A stretch of 64,000 bases of DNA from an uncultured Candidatus Poseidoniales archaeon (GCA_905182125.1 CAJJAV010000009.1:41332-105331), one strand, 5' to 3'. Counted from the stretch's first letter, positions 16,401 through 26,116 are shown. The notes: generated by a model from the sequence alone, not told the origin. Made by a program: numbers and translations.

Positions 16401-16642
16401 GCGACAATGAATTTGCAGACTTATCGGGTTTCCACAGCGATGCGATTCACGGCGAGCTTGAAGAGTTTAAGGAACTCAACAAACCAAGTCCACCTCCATT
16501 GCCCTCAGGCCTGTCACCTCTCAATGCCCCCCCCACACCCATTGATGAATCGTTGAAAGAAGCGATTTCACTTCCAACCGAACTTATCGAAGGGATCGAG
16601 GAAGAGATCCTCGAAGATGTCGGTGAAGAGCGCTTCGACTGA
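13442..16642 (+). CDS. Large secreted surface protein with C-terminal membrane anchor and cytoplasmic tail
   Basis: 1066 residues, not recognised. An N-terminal signal sequence (about 18-36, LIGLMCLSIFVPMAAAAG) is followed by about 920 extracellular residues rich in Asp, Ser and Thr with scattered cysteine pairs. A membrane helix is at about 937-960 (WVYFLVQFWKYPAIMLILLML), then a strongly basic stop-transfer (RRRRKKRAKRNTRK) and an approximately 95-residue proline- and glutamate-rich cytoplasmic tail ending in EEILEDVGEERFD. Several membrane-proximal segments (about 770-860) look amphipathic. It is divergent from taw2 with only 50 bases between. The architecture matches the other giant surface proteins in this window, but no domain could be named. 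Confidence 0.7.
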   Translation: MTEQHRWSNIRQQTLAHMLIGLMCLSIFVPMAAAAGMTSCNTPLVPGICDTYVDSHDGTPDYKDWIEGTYDFTMLGTDQLQLELTWAIREFDRAALGLDKEPLASMLANDGLEAKDGAPADLIRNYMDQETDGPGSPTVGEKLQTKIASAIAESLGSFGEVSVSTGYVNQYVESGVTTACSTVATTDSEEEGASENNAFNPPICLSTNALIQLDESTFNLAESDDLNLERAYQGLMVMGSEITTSFDFTARSGHLATYTVNPPNYANIASVDSTGQIVEKFDTEIFNSGSWVLDHRTANDADSDLIQPVELTLVHRNRSDTQTVNVPEGSKAMDIFITLNLEDESAATLGFTAGMYYLDAATLEDWGVSLTDSAEKATVPIVTSDGIRLAYHNGLVDLSNFTSQFPVDDIAEGVSSTVAGIDTITMSEMRWISSRPAIGSMPAGGLNYSHSTGCSEVPSGGVDLNYCIRGEAAMGVTNPVYLETSSRPFSMRLIDILSENNNNDEIGKVLAELKKEDFERVLNAGLTLETVLNSSYLSDIVPANLPPSEVTLEIILPDWVRTANGTDRLILKDTLGGNDRNTISFAGTDPYDWRHAIRGEDQNVICKSTNKTCVISSIEMDALSFDINEWDLSLAFEFALDADVSVYRIGIPSEFLDGIDTGEHSVSMQALPSDLIRLGLEIASRVDQPLNRTIDLGDIFGSFCPGFSICNESLTFEFTSEGLMAFVKRVGELFTQFIQEAAKELMELDNFNFKEIDISDFQVKTRLKGVGVPDLEVGDDEPLSLTLQIPKVKFSLKIDPDLQKIREGNTTGLKVSLVTDVIRSTFIEPMALMMQGITGMLTNSIVGLGGLTLPNGADNANDVLTVPFPIESTTLNEEFELAVNGPIKIILPSGITLENLKSSQGSIYSEKIDGRQEITYTLPAGDVDDEISFQLHLSWVYFLVQFWKYPAIMLILLMLYVRRRRKKRAKRNTRKAKFAIASKPKIGDNEFADLSGFHSDAIHGELEEFKELNKPSPPPLPSGLSPLNAPPTPIDESLKEAISLPTELIEGIEEEILEDVGEERFD

Positions 16643-18370
16643 TCAGTTGTGAAGCGAATCATAGATTCGCTTTGCAAGCGATTGTCCGATACCAGGAACC
16701 GTCATCAACTTCTCAGCAGAAGCGTGCTGGATGCCTTGCCTTCCTCCAAAATGGCGGAGCAGGTTTTGCATTTTCTTCGCACCCAACCCTTCCACACTTT
16801 CGAGAGGGTCTGTCATTTTGCTTCGCCCCCGGCGTTTACGATGGTATGTGTTGACAAATCGATGAGCTTCATCCCGTGCATGGACCATGACCCGTCCTTT
16901 TCGATCCAAGATGATTGGCTCATGTCCGTTCCTGAAGATTGTTTCTTCACGCTTTGCTAAGGCTGCTAGAGCAAATTTGTCGAGCACATCATGTTCTTTG
17001 AGCAATCGAGTGATCGTCGAGAGGTGTGTTTCTCCACCATCAATCAGCAGCAAATCAGGCCATGTATCCTGGCGTTTCAACCATCGTTCGACCACTTCAC
17101 TCATCATGCGGAGATCATCCATAGCCTCACTTTTCACAATGTAAGTTCGGTACTCTTTCTTCGCTGGCCGGCCGTTGCGGAACGTCACGCTTGCCCCGAC
17201 CCGTTCATCACCAAGCAGTTGAGCCATATCGAAGCAGACGATGTGATTTAATTGATCCATTCCAAGAACGCCTGCCCCATCATTGGCTGCACGCTGTTCC
17301 AATGAACCGCTGGTGGCGTTGGCTAATCGGGTCATCTGGATGTCTGCGTTTTGTCGGGCTAAGGTCAACAAAGTCACTAAATCACCTCGCAATGGAGTTC
17401 GAACTTCGACTTTGGCTTTCCGACGGGTGCACAACCATTCTTCAATCCCATCCAAAAGTGGAGTTGGAGTCAGCAGCAACCTTGGCGGACGTCGATTCGC
17501 GTAATGTTCGGAAACAAAACTGGCGACGGTTTCCCCAAGGTCACCTCGATGAACCATGGGCCAGACCTCTTGGCCTCTCACTACGCCTTTATCGGCATGC
17601 ATGATGACAACGGCGGCCATCTCCCCTTGGGCCACAATGCCGATAGCGTCACAGTCCCGATACACTTTGCTCGAGACAACATGCTGGCCGGTGGTTGCTC
17701 GAACGGCTCGAATCGTGTCTCGGTGGGCTGCGGCCTGTTCAAACTGCATACCTTCAGCGGCTTGGTCCATTTCAGTGGCCAATTCCTCAAGCAAAGCGAC
17801 AGCGTCGCCGTTGAGTACCCTGCGTACGGTGTTGACGCTTTCTGTATAGCCCGCTGCATCAATGCAAGGGCCAGAACACAAACCAATGTGCATCGAGAGA
17901 CAACCTTGAGGGAGCAATTCTTTACAATCACGGATACCGAATTGTCTGCGCAGAAGTTGCATCACCTGTTTCGCAGCACCTGCATTTGGAAATGGCCCCC
18001 ATCTGAGGCTGTTTTTTGGTGGATGGCGAGTGTACATGATCCTTGGAATTTCTTCCTTTGTCAGCACCAAGAACGGGTAGGACTTGTCATCCTTTAGCAT
18101 CGAATTGTATCTTGGTTTATGTTGTCGAATTAATTGACGTTCGAGGATCAGTGCCTCTTCTGGAGAGTTTGTCACAATGCATTCAATGTCATCAGAACGT
18201 TTGACGAGTTCAGGAATCATTTGACGGTCTGGACTTTGCGCAAAATAAGAACGAATGCGTTCGTTGAGCTTGGTAGCCTTTCCGACATAGAGCACCCGCC
18301 CTTGATTGGTTTTGAACAAGTAAACCCCTGGACGCTTCGGGAAATCCACCGAAGCAAGGGTGACAGGCAT
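16643..18370 (-). CDS. uvrC: UvrABC excinuclease subunit C
   Basis: 575 residues, close to the bacterial norm. N-terminal GIY-YIG nuclease (about 12-92; GVYLF at 15, YVGKA at 28), then four cysteines at 149, 157, 165 and 169 in the position where UvrC carries an iron-sulphur cluster, a UVR motif at about 195-223 that binds UvrB, the RNase-H-like endonuclease (VCFDMAQL, LLLIDGGETHLS) and a C-terminal helix-hairpin-helix pair (VEGLGAKKM, VPGIGQSLAKR). It makes both incisions in nucleotide excision repair. UvrA and UvrB are not in the window. The gene abuts the end of the convergent surface-protein gene, whose stop is at 16642. Confidence 0.95.
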   Translation of the reverse strand: MPVTLASVDFPKRPGVYLFKTNQGRVLYVGKATKLNERIRSYFAQSPDRQMIPELVKRSDDIECIVTNSPEEALILERQLIRQHKPRYNSMLKDDKSYPFLVLTKEEIPRIMYTRHPPKNSLRWGPFPNAGAAKQVMQLLRRQFGIRDCKELLPQGCLSMHIGLCSGPCIDAAGYTESVNTVRRVLNGDAVALLEELATEMDQAAEGMQFEQAAAHRDTIRAVRATTGQHVVSSKVYRDCDAIGIVAQGEMAAVVIMHADKGVVRGQEVWPMVHRGDLGETVASFVSEHYANRRPPRLLLTPTPLLDGIEEWLCTRRKAKVEVRTPLRGDLVTLLTLARQNADIQMTRLANATSGSLEQRAANDGAGVLGMDQLNHIVCFDMAQLLGDERVGASVTFRNGRPAKKEYRTYIVKSEAMDDLRMMSEVVERWLKRQDTWPDLLLIDGGETHLSTITRLLKEHDVLDKFALAALAKREETIFRNGHEPIILDRKGRVMVHARDEAHRFVNTYHRKRRGRSKMTDPLESVEGLGAKKMQNLLRHFGGRQGIQHASAEKLMTVPGIGQSLAKRIYDSLHN

Positions 18371-18473
18371 AGGCTCTGCTCATCGCCGCCCCCAAAAAAG
18401 GAAACCCCTCCGCTCATCAAGATTGATGCAGGAAAAGCGATGGTTAGAAATCAGCATGGCCATTGGAAGTGAC

Positions 18474-20684
18474 ATGGTTGGTGCCATTTCGACCCCACAA
18501 GAGCGTATTTTACGCTGGCTTGGGCGTTCCTCCCCAGCCATGGAGAAGGCTTGGGACGTCAACCGAGACCTTTCCGTGCCTGGAATCAGCGAGGCGCTGG
18601 GCGTCGTGCGCAGTGCCCTGAACATCCCGTTGAATGTCTTGGAAGAACAAGGTCTGATTTTCAAGCGAAAAGCTCACGTGATCGGCGGTGGTTCTCGGCG
18701 CAGGCATGTCTATCACCTTACCGAAGATGGCCGTCAAAAGCTTGAATCGCTTGGTGAAACGAAACAAAAGAAAAAGTCATCACGCGGGACTTCGTTTGGA
18801 ACATTGCCAATCCTTGGACAAATACATGGCCGTCAGCACCTTGCAGCCGAAGTGAGTGAGCAGGTCCTTGAGCAACATTGCTTGGCTCTCAGTGGTTTAC
18901 CTGGAATTGGGAAAACGACGATCGGTGGTCTTGTCAGCGAACATTTGCTGGAATCAGGTGCCAATGTTCGCTGGGCACGGGTTGGTGAATTTACTGACCT
19001 TCATGGCTTATGCGAGCAATGGGGCTTCAAAGCACCACTGCCAAAAAGCAACCAAGCCTTGGTCGAATATGCTGGCGAGAAATGCAAAGGAGAAATGCTG
19101 GTCATCGATGACGCTCACCTTATTTCTGAGCGCCACATCGATTCAATTCGTTCTTTTTGCTCCCAACTTAGTCAGAAGCAAGCGTCTCATATGCTGCTGA
19201 TTGGAAGGGAGCCCATGCCGTTTTCAGAAGCGTTTCCTCGAATGGCCATTCCATCGCTTGAGGTCCAAGATGCAGCCCTCTTGCTCGGTGACACGCTGGC
19301 GGAGGACGAACGCTTGCGCATCGCAGAACGCCTGGGCGGTCACCCATTGGCCATTTTACTTCATGAAGATGGAATACCTCTTCCCGAAGCAGGCGCTGAT
19401 GTCCAATCCTATGTGGAGAATGTCGTGCTTTCAACCCTCGATGATTCCACCAGAACAGGCCTTGACCACATTGTGATGGCACCGATGCCAATCGAAGCAA
19501 GTAAGGCGTTTGACAGCGACGTCGTCGGTATTTTGGATGACTACGCCCTTTTGCGATGGACTTCAAACCTCGAGAAAATGGAAATTCAGCATTTGGTTCG
19601 AAACGTCCGTCGTTCTGCGCTTGATTACGAGGCGACGCAACGATTGCATCAAGCTGCAGTCACCCACTGGGAAACCTTAGCAGAAACAGCAGATGATCAT
19701 ATCATTCTCCTTTACCATCGCATAGCCAGCCTTGAGGAAGGCATTGATGCTCAACTCGATCTTGAGATGGAACGGTTGGTTGAAACTCATTCGGGGGCCT
19801 TCTCAGTGCTGTTGGAGCAGGCCATCAAAGCATCTCCAAAGCCTTCGCATTTGCACTACCTCGCAGGCAAGGTTGCCATTGAGCGCTGTGAGCCCGAACA
19901 TGCCCGACGCCATCTCGAATCGATTGAGGATTTGGCAGAATCGAGGCAGGTAGCCTTCGGTTTGGCCATGCTCGATGGCAGGGTGGAACAGGCTGAGGAA
20001 ATCATCGAAGCAGGTTTGTCTTCCGAGGTGCAAAGTGAGACCAACCGAATGGCGATTGCAGCGGCAGCACGTCGGCTTGATGACCGCATTCACAATCAAA
20101 CTGATACAACATTATCGGGCGATGTCAAACATTACCTCTCGAAAGTTAAACTTCCTCAAGACGCACCTGAGGAACGTTCTGTCACCCTTGTCGCAATGTC
20201 AATGATTCAACATGCTTTGGCGCTTCAGGAAGAGGATTTCGAGAAAGCACAACGCCTTCGGACCTCGTTGGCAGGGATTGGTGGTTTGGCTCAACCTCTT
20301 CTGCAAAGCATGGCGGCAAAAGCAACCCTGCTGAAGGCCAAAAGTGATCTTGAGGTTGCACAAGGACTTGAGGAAATGCACCTTGCAATCGAAGCCCAGA
20401 CCAATTCGATTCGTGCCGACGCGCTTCGCCTCGCTCTCGTTGAGTACCTTCAGGAGAACGACGCGGTGAAGGCAAAAGAAATCTTTGACACCATCGATAC
20501 CCCAAAACGATCAGCCAACAACGCAACGCTCCATCGCCTCAATGCCCGTTGGTGGACCTGCAAGTCTTATCTGCAGTCAAGCATGCGCCGAGTTGCTTTG
20601 AGGGAAGCCATCACTCAGCATCGTGCAGCAGGATGCCCACGGGCGGCGAAGACGCTCGAAGCTCAACTTCATTCCCTTCTGTGA
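18474..20684 (+). CDS. Winged-helix / STAND-type ATPase, probable transcription regulator
   Basis: About 736 residues from the ATG at 18474, chosen because a TTAGAAATC box sits 22-30 bases upstream; in-frame ATGs at 18456 and 18426 are possible. Residues 5-100 form a winged helix (VPGISEALGVVRSALNIPL, wing GGGSRRRHVYHLTEDGR). After a basic linker comes a P-loop ATPase with Walker A GLPGIGKTT (about 140) and Walker B MLVIDDAHL (about 207), as in NB-ARC/MalT-like STAND proteins. The C-terminal half (about 370-736) is all-helical with TPR-like spacing and would sense a ligand or partner. The operon it controls is not identified. Its stop abuts the stop of the convergent AsnC-domain gene. Confidence 0.75.
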   Translation: MVGAISTPQERILRWLGRSSPAMEKAWDVNRDLSVPGISEALGVVRSALNIPLNVLEEQGLIFKRKAHVIGGGSRRRHVYHLTEDGRQKLESLGETKQKKKSSRGTSFGTLPILGQIHGRQHLAAEVSEQVLEQHCLALSGLPGIGKTTIGGLVSEHLLESGANVRWARVGEFTDLHGLCEQWGFKAPLPKSNQALVEYAGEKCKGEMLVIDDAHLISERHIDSIRSFCSQLSQKQASHMLLIGREPMPFSEAFPRMAIPSLEVQDAALLLGDTLAEDERLRIAERLGGHPLAILLHEDGIPLPEAGADVQSYVENVVLSTLDDSTRTGLDHIVMAPMPIEASKAFDSDVVGILDDYALLRWTSNLEKMEIQHLVRNVRRSALDYEATQRLHQAAVTHWETLAETADDHIILLYHRIASLEEGIDAQLDLEMERLVETHSGAFSVLLEQAIKASPKPSHLHYLAGKVAIERCEPEHARRHLESIEDLAESRQVAFGLAMLDGRVEQAEEIIEAGLSSEVQSETNRMAIAAAARRLDDRIHNQTDTTLSGDVKHYLSKVKLPQDAPEERSVTLVAMSMIQHALALQEEDFEKAQRLRTSLAGIGGLAQPLLQSMAAKATLLKAKSDLEVAQGLEEMHLAIEAQTNSIRADALRLALVEYLQENDAVKAKEIFDTIDTPKRSANNATLHRLNARWWTCKSYLQSSMRRVALREAITQHRAAGCPRAAKTLEAQLHSLL

Positions 20685-20918
20685 TCAAAGTTCGGCACCG
20701 ATGAGGGTCTTGGTATCAGCAATGCCATCGATGATTCGAATGTCTTCGACGATGCATCGTGTGAGCGTGTATTCATCATCGGCTTGGACTCGAGCAATCA
20801 GGTCATATTCACCGAATAACATCCATCGGTCCGTGACGAATTCAATGCCATCCAAGGCCTTGCGCACTTCATGTTCACGTCCAGGTTGCGTCGTAATGAG
20901 TACAAATCCAATCGCCAT
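20685..20918 (-). CDS. Stand-alone Lrp/AsnC ligand-binding (RAM) domain protein
   Basis: 77 residues comprising only the C-terminal regulation-of-amino-acid-metabolism fold of Lrp/AsnC: beta strand VLITTQPGREHEVRKAL, then VTDRWMLFGEYDLIARV and the closing strand ADTKTLIGAEL. There is no helix-turn-helix, so it cannot bind DNA by itself; such proteins bind amino acids or hetero-oligomerise with full-length Lrp regulators. A GAGGTGA ribosome site lies six bases before the ATG and nine bases separate it from its paralogue upstream, so the two form an operon. Confidence 0.85.
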   Translation of the reverse strand: MAIGFVLITTQPGREHEVRKALDGIEFVTDRWMLFGEYDLIARVQADDEYTLTRCIVEDIRIIDGIADTKTLIGAEL

Positions 20919-20927
20919 TTTCTCACC

Positions 20928-21161
20928 TCAATATTCGACCGCAATGAGGGTCTGTGTTTCTTTCACACCCGAAATCTGACGGAATTCTTGCATCAACATC
21001 GATGTTAATTCACCGGCGTTTTCTGAACTGACCCTTACCAGAAGATCAAATTCACCATAGAGGGCGTGAACTTCTGCAATCGATTTGTGCCCAGCAAGCG
21101 CTAAGTACACCTCTCGCTCGTGCGAGGGGAGGGTTTTGAACAGGACAAATGCCTCAGGCAT
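20928..21161 (-). CDS. Stand-alone Lrp/AsnC ligand-binding (RAM) domain protein, paralogue
   Basis: 77 residues from the ATG at 21161 (a GTG six bases upstream is the alternative). The same RAM fold as its downstream neighbour: FVLFKTLPSHEREVYLAL, HALYGEFDLLVRVS and GVKETQTLIAVEY. The two are clearly tandem paralogues but have diverged well, so they probably have different ligands or pair as a hetero-oligomer. Lacks a DNA-binding domain. Divergent from the giant beta-helix protein gene, with about 90 bases between the starts. Confidence 0.85.
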   Translation of the reverse strand: MPEAFVLFKTLPSHEREVYLALAGHKSIAEVHALYGEFDLLVRVSSENAGELTSMLMQEFRQISGVKETQTLIAVEY

Positions 21162-21252
21162 GGTCACCCCAGTGAAAGTCCGGCCTTATTGGTTGCGAAT
21201 TTCAATCTCCACCATGGGCCTTTGACAGCACCCACGAAGGGGAACCATTGAA

Positions 21253-24200
21253 ATGCATTTGCGGCGACCTGTACCTATGCAACCCAAGCCCCTTCGCCAA
21301 TGGTCAGCCTTGATGCTGGTTGCTTTGCTGATATGCACTCCATTTACGGGTGCCCTTTCATCGATTTCGGACCCCCTTGAAGACGAGGTTTCAATACCGG
21401 AACGTGCTTCTCCAAAAGCCCAAACGACATGGTCTGGGACCGTGACGGTGACCACCTCATACACCGTTGCGGTGTTTGATGAATTAATTGTAAGCGCATG
21501 CACTCAGATTGAACTTGGTGCTGGGGCTCGGATTTACGTGGAAGGCCGCCTTACGGTGGAAGGGACGAGCAGCTGTCCTGTTGTGATGTACTCTTTCGCC
21601 ACCTTAGACCATGAAGGTCTTCAATTCAACAGCAGCTCAAACGGTCGTGGATCCGTGATTCATAACTTAACCATTGAAGACGCCATTTATGCTGTGACCA
21701 TCTTCGGAAGCAATCCACTGTTCACCAACCTTACCATCATCAATCCTGACCGCGTTGGTCTTGATCTCTTCAGCAGTGCTTCCCCGGTGATTCATGACCT
21801 TTACATCGACCAAGCCGGTCGAATGGTTCCCGTTCAGAACGATTGGCGTTACGGGCTTGGTCTTTCGATTGGTGACGGTTCAACTCCGATCATTGATGGA
21901 GCCTACTTCACAGATATTTTGACGCGTGGCATCAACATTTGGGGCGGGTCTGGAGGCCTGCTCCGGAACATCGTCATGGACAACGTCAGCGGTTCTTCTT
22001 GGGTCACAGCAGCAGGGGTTTGGGTGGAAGACAGCCAACCGTTGCTCACCAACCTCAGCATCGATAAATCGGACAATGGTATCGTTGTGCAGCACATTGA
22101 TGATGGCGGTTACACCCGGGCTGTTATCAAAGACGCAACGGTAAGCAATTCCATGTACAGAGGCGTTTATGTTGACAAATTCAACCATACGAATTACACC
22201 AACTACGAGACCGCAGATTTCACCAACCTAACGGTTCGTGGGACCGGTGGGCCTGGTGCAAAAACCGCAAACATCGGGTTCGCAGCGATTGATGTCAATG
22301 CAACAGGGGCTTGGTTTGAGAACACCTTGGTTGAGGACTCAACCACCGTGGGAGTTCGCCTTTATTTCGTTGACAGTTCGACCACCTTCCGCAACCTAAC
22401 TGTGCTCGACTCCGGTGATCCAGGACAAGGCCCTCACGAAGCAGGAGTGGCTGTTCGTTCGTCCTTTTTTGCACCTCATTTTGACGGCTTGACCGTTTCA
22501 GGTTCTGCTGGGCCTGGCGTGTCATCAACTTCAGGCGGTGCCATGCAGGGTTCAGATTGGAACCTGCATAACAATTCCAAAGATGGCCTCTTCATCGACA
22601 AAGCAACGGTGATTGTCGATGGCCTTCAACTGGCCGACAACGCTGAGTCTGGAGCTCATGTCTATGATGCAAGGTACGTGACTTTTGAGAACCTCACTGC
22701 TCTCAACAACGGTGGCGACCCTGCTACGGCTTCCCTGGGTGATCAAGCAGGATTATTCTATGAGAAATCAAACGACATCGAGTCATCATCAGGCGATGTT
22801 ACATGCCGCATTTGCACGGTGGAAGGGTCGACAGGTTCAGGGGTTTATGCTCTGAATTCAGTGGACTTGTGGCTACAAAACCTCACCCTGTCCGACAACA
22901 ATCCTGATCGCTCGGCTTTCATGGTTGACAATCAAGGTTTGACCCTCGGTCAACAGGGAGGACGTGTACATATTCAAGGCGCAAACATTGCTTCGGAAAG
23001 CCCTGGCGTTCCAGCGTTATCCCTCGTTAAAGCCGCTGCCAATTTGGACTCGATTGTGCTCTCAGGAAACCACAGTGGAATTGAATGGGATGCCAACAAC
23101 AATGGAAACTACCCTTCCTCAATCAGCCGAACTCAATTTACTGGAACATCTTGTTTGACCCTTGTTGATCATACTGCTCTTTCTGGAACGGGCAACAGCG
23201 TGACTGCTGCATGCAGTGGCTCGATCGTCTTACAGAACAGCCAAGTCAATTGGTCTGGCTTCACCGACACAACGGGCGCACACCAAATTCAACTCGACAG
23301 CACCTCTGACTTACATCTGCACCAACCAGTGAACGTTGATTTGACATTGGCAAGCATCGCCAGTTCAGCCACCATCGATGTGGCTTGGGACATCACGGTG
23401 TGGGTGGTGAACAACTTTACCAACGGTATTCCAAACGCCAATGTCAACACCTCTTTTGCACAATTCGAACCCTCGGTTGAGGAGTCGACAAACGACCTTG
23501 GTTACGTGCAACTGCCTGACTTTATCGGCCAACGATGGACCAACACAGGGGCTTCTTCTGACAACAGCATCAGCGTATCATGTGGCTATGATAGTGTTGC
23601 AAACACGACATCATTGGTGCTTGACCAAGACCGTTTTGTCAACTGCCTCCTTCCGCTTGTAAACCAAGCTCCGTTCTTGATGTGGACCTCGCCTGTAGAC
23701 AGCACAGTGTATCCATCTCAAGGTGAAGTGGAGTTTAACGCGTCTGATTCTTGGGATTTAGACAATGATACCCTCAGTTTCTCATGGACAAGTGACCTCG
23801 ATGGTGATATTGTGGCATCATGTACCGGGCAAGGGGTGGGCAACGGGCAAGGGATTACTCAACAAGATATGGCCAATGGCGCCCCATTCACAGTCAATAC
23901 AAATTATTTGAATATGGGATGTCAATTATCCGATGGTATACACGTCATCACTTTGGAAGTCTGCGATGACGCTGGCCACTGTGTTTCTGAAAGCCGAACC
24001 ATTGAACTTGTCAATCAACCACCTACAATTGTCTTTGATGTTACACCTGCAATGACGCCGTGGTCTGAACTTGTCATTCCTCGAACCCAAAATGTTCTCT
24101 TCAACCTCACTGGAACTTTTGATCCAGAAGGCGATTCGCTGATTTGTTGGATTGAGCGTTCGTATCAAAATGATGGCGTAGGCCAACAAAGCGGATGTCC

Positions 24201-26115
24201 TACGGAGGTTTGGATAAACTTTTCAATGGCTGAAACAGTTCCTTCAACTTTTAACTTGGAAATCTACGCCTATGATGGTATTAATGCACCTTCAACATAC
24301 ATCATTCCCGTGGAAATTTACAATGAAGTTCCTGAACCAGTGTTTGAAGTTCAACGAAACGGAAATGCAAGTCAAGAAGTGGTCACCTTTGACGGGTCCA
24401 CCACCATCGATCCCGAAGGTGATGTGCTTGAAGTGGAGTGGTATTCAAGCCTTGATGGGCAGTTGGGATGGTCCAACCAGGCAAACGCGACGGTCTGGAC
24501 TGGTCACCTTTCACGCGGAGTTCACAGCATTGAAATGCGGGTGGTTGATGATCGCCCAGAACACATCAATGCCACCAAGACCACATCCATTCTTGTCCCA
24601 GTGGACAATTCTCCTCCCCGTGCTGAGATCTCAACACCTGAACCAACCGTCACCTACACCTCATCAGAATTAATTTGGTTCTCTGCCAACGGTTCCGGTG
24701 ATTACGATGCAGCATGTTCGACCTTCCCAGTAAACGGCAGTTGGCATTGTGCTGCCAGCGAACCATTTGGTGGATCAGAATACCTTATTGTAGTCTGGTC
24801 CAGCGATTTGGACGGACGTTTGACCCCAGAAGGTGAAGATTGGCTCCTCTTTGACACACGACTTTCTGCTGGTACACACACGATTTCGTTGAGCCTTGAC
24901 GATGGTATCCACCAACCTGTCATCGTGAATCAAACCATCGAAGTCACAACCTCTGCACCGGTGTTGAACTTGGTTTCGCCCGTCGATGGGGAAATCTTCC
25001 GTTCTTCTGATTCTGTGTTTTGGAACGCAGTCCAGTCCGTTGACTACGATGATGATCTGTTCACCATGACCGTTCGAAGTGATTTACTGAACGAACCACT
25101 TTTGGACGGCGTTGCACCAAACGTGACCCATATCAGCAACCTCCCAGCCGGAACGCATACCATGGAAATTACCCTTACAGATGCCACTGGAATGGTTTCA
25201 AGTTCCTTCATCACACTCACAGTGGGTCAATCTGACCCAATCGCCGTCATGGTTTCACCTGAGAACAGGGATTCAATCATCGCGGGAGCGTATGTGGTTT
25301 TGAGTGAAGAATCAATTGACGCCGATGACGACATGGTGACACGGGAATGGCGACACTGGTCTCTAAATGGCACGTACACCATCCTCTCGACCAAGAGCGT
25401 TGATGAAGTCAAGTTCTTACCTGGTGATCATAAAATTTCACTGTACATCAAAGACAGTCGGGATGGGATGGATGAAACCTTTGCCAACATCACGGTGCAA
25501 TCAAGCCTGCCTCGACTCTCAGATTTGGTCTATACACCTTCGGAATTGGTTGCTGGTGAAGTGAACACCCTCACCGTCTCAGTGAAAATGGATGACGCTG
25601 ATGGAACAACAGATGATGTCCGAGTGACGGTCAAATCAAACCTTCAATTTTGGGAGATGAACCTCTCTGATCCAGATGGAGATCATGTCTGGACTGGAAG
25701 CATGGAACTGAATCCCGAATCGGTAGGCCGACCAAGCATGAAAATCATCGCCACTGACGGGGATGGAGAAGAAGCCAATGTGGAAGTTTTGAGCGTGATT
25801 CTCAACGTCAACGAACCTCCAAATGACAACCGGCCGATGCTCTTAATCGGAGCTGTTTTGGCCTTCATTTCGGTCCTCACAGGAGGCGCAATGCTTGCCG
25901 CCCGACGAAGATCACGTTTGGCTGAATTGGACCTCATCGAATCGTGGGATGCCTTTGGTTCAATCACACCTGTTGACGCCACTGTGAATGATTCTACAGC
26001 GACGCTTGAAGGTGGTGCGATTGACGGCGCTTCGGAAGTTCAAGCCGAGGAAGAAGGCAATGAAGAGGAGCCTCAACCGTTGAAGGGCACTGACCTTGAT
26101 TGGGATGACGTTTGA
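21253..26115 (+). CDS. Giant secreted beta-helix / Ig-like repeat surface protein
   Basis: 1620 residues. Signal peptide near the start (WSALMLVALLICTPFTGA; the ATG at 21277 would serve equally well). Residues about 75-690 are short turns of parallel beta-helix with repeated N-L-T/I-x-N patterns such as FTNLTIINPDRVGLDLF and LLRNIVMDNVSG, as in NosD/pectate-lyase-like folds. From about 810 to 1500 come Ig/PKD-like domains marked by repeated D-P-E-G-D and SSDLDG elements. A membrane helix at about 1530-1552 (LLIGAVLAFISVLTGGAML) is followed by RRRSR and a 65-residue acidic tail ending LDWDDV. Many NxT/NxS sites could be glycosylated. Likely an adhesin or polysaccharide-binding surface protein; the ligand is unknown. 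Confidence 0.75.
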   Translation: MHLRRPVPMQPKPLRQWSALMLVALLICTPFTGALSSISDPLEDEVSIPERASPKAQTTWSGTVTVTTSYTVAVFDELIVSACTQIELGAGARIYVEGRLTVEGTSSCPVVMYSFATLDHEGLQFNSSSNGRGSVIHNLTIEDAIYAVTIFGSNPLFTNLTIINPDRVGLDLFSSASPVIHDLYIDQAGRMVPVQNDWRYGLGLSIGDGSTPIIDGAYFTDILTRGINIWGGSGGLLRNIVMDNVSGSSWVTAAGVWVEDSQPLLTNLSIDKSDNGIVVQHIDDGGYTRAVIKDATVSNSMYRGVYVDKFNHTNYTNYETADFTNLTVRGTGGPGAKTANIGFAAIDVNATGAWFENTLVEDSTTVGVRLYFVDSSTTFRNLTVLDSGDPGQGPHEAGVAVRSSFFAPHFDGLTVSGSAGPGVSSTSGGAMQGSDWNLHNNSKDGLFIDKATVIVDGLQLADNAESGAHVYDARYVTFENLTALNNGGDPATASLGDQAGLFYEKSNDIESSSGDVTCRICTVEGSTGSGVYALNSVDLWLQNLTLSDNNPDRSAFMVDNQGLTLGQQGGRVHIQGANIASESPGVPALSLVKAAANLDSIVLSGNHSGIEWDANNNGNYPSSISRTQFTGTSCLTLVDHTALSGTGNSVTAACSGSIVLQNSQVNWSGFTDTTGAHQIQLDSTSDLHLHQPVNVDLTLASIASSATIDVAWDITVWVVNNFTNGIPNANVNTSFAQFEPSVEESTNDLGYVQLPDFIGQRWTNTGASSDNSISVSCGYDSVANTTSLVLDQDRFVNCLLPLVNQAPFLMWTSPVDSTVYPSQGEVEFNASDSWDLDNDTLSFSWTSDLDGDIVASCTGQGVGNGQGITQQDMANGAPFTVNTNYLNMGCQLSDGIHVITLEVCDDAGHCVSESRTIELVNQPPTIVFDVTPAMTPWSELVIPRTQNVLFNLTGTFDPEGDSLICWIERSYQNDGVGQQSGCPTEVWINFSMAETVPSTFNLEIYAYDGINAPSTYIIPVEIYNEVPEPVFEVQRNGNASQEVVTFDGSTTIDPEGDVLEVEWYSSLDGQLGWSNQANATVWTGHLSRGVHSIEMRVVDDRPEHINATKTTSILVPVDNSPPRAEISTPEPTVTYTSSELIWFSANGSGDYDAACSTFPVNGSWHCAASEPFGGSEYLIVVWSSDLDGRLTPEGEDWLLFDTRLSAGTHTISLSLDDGIHQPVIVNQTIEVTTSAPVLNLVSPVDGEIFRSSDSVFWNAVQSVDYDDDLFTMTVRSDLLNEPLLDGVAPNVTHISNLPAGTHTMEITLTDATGMVSSSFITLTVGQSDPIAVMVSPENRDSIIAGAYVVLSEESIDADDDMVTREWRHWSLNGTYTILSTKSVDEVKFLPGDHKISLYIKDSRDGMDETFANITVQSSLPRLSDLVYTPSELVAGEVNTLTVSVKMDDADGTTDDVRVTVKSNLQFWEMNLSDPDGDHVWTGSMELNPESVGRPSMKIIATDGDGEEANVEVLSVILNVNEPPNDNRPMLLIGAVLAFISVLTGGAMLAARRRSRLAELDLIESWDAFGSITPVDATVNDSTATLEGGAIDGASEVQAEEEGNEEEPQPLKGTDLDWDDV

Positions 26116-26116
26116 T

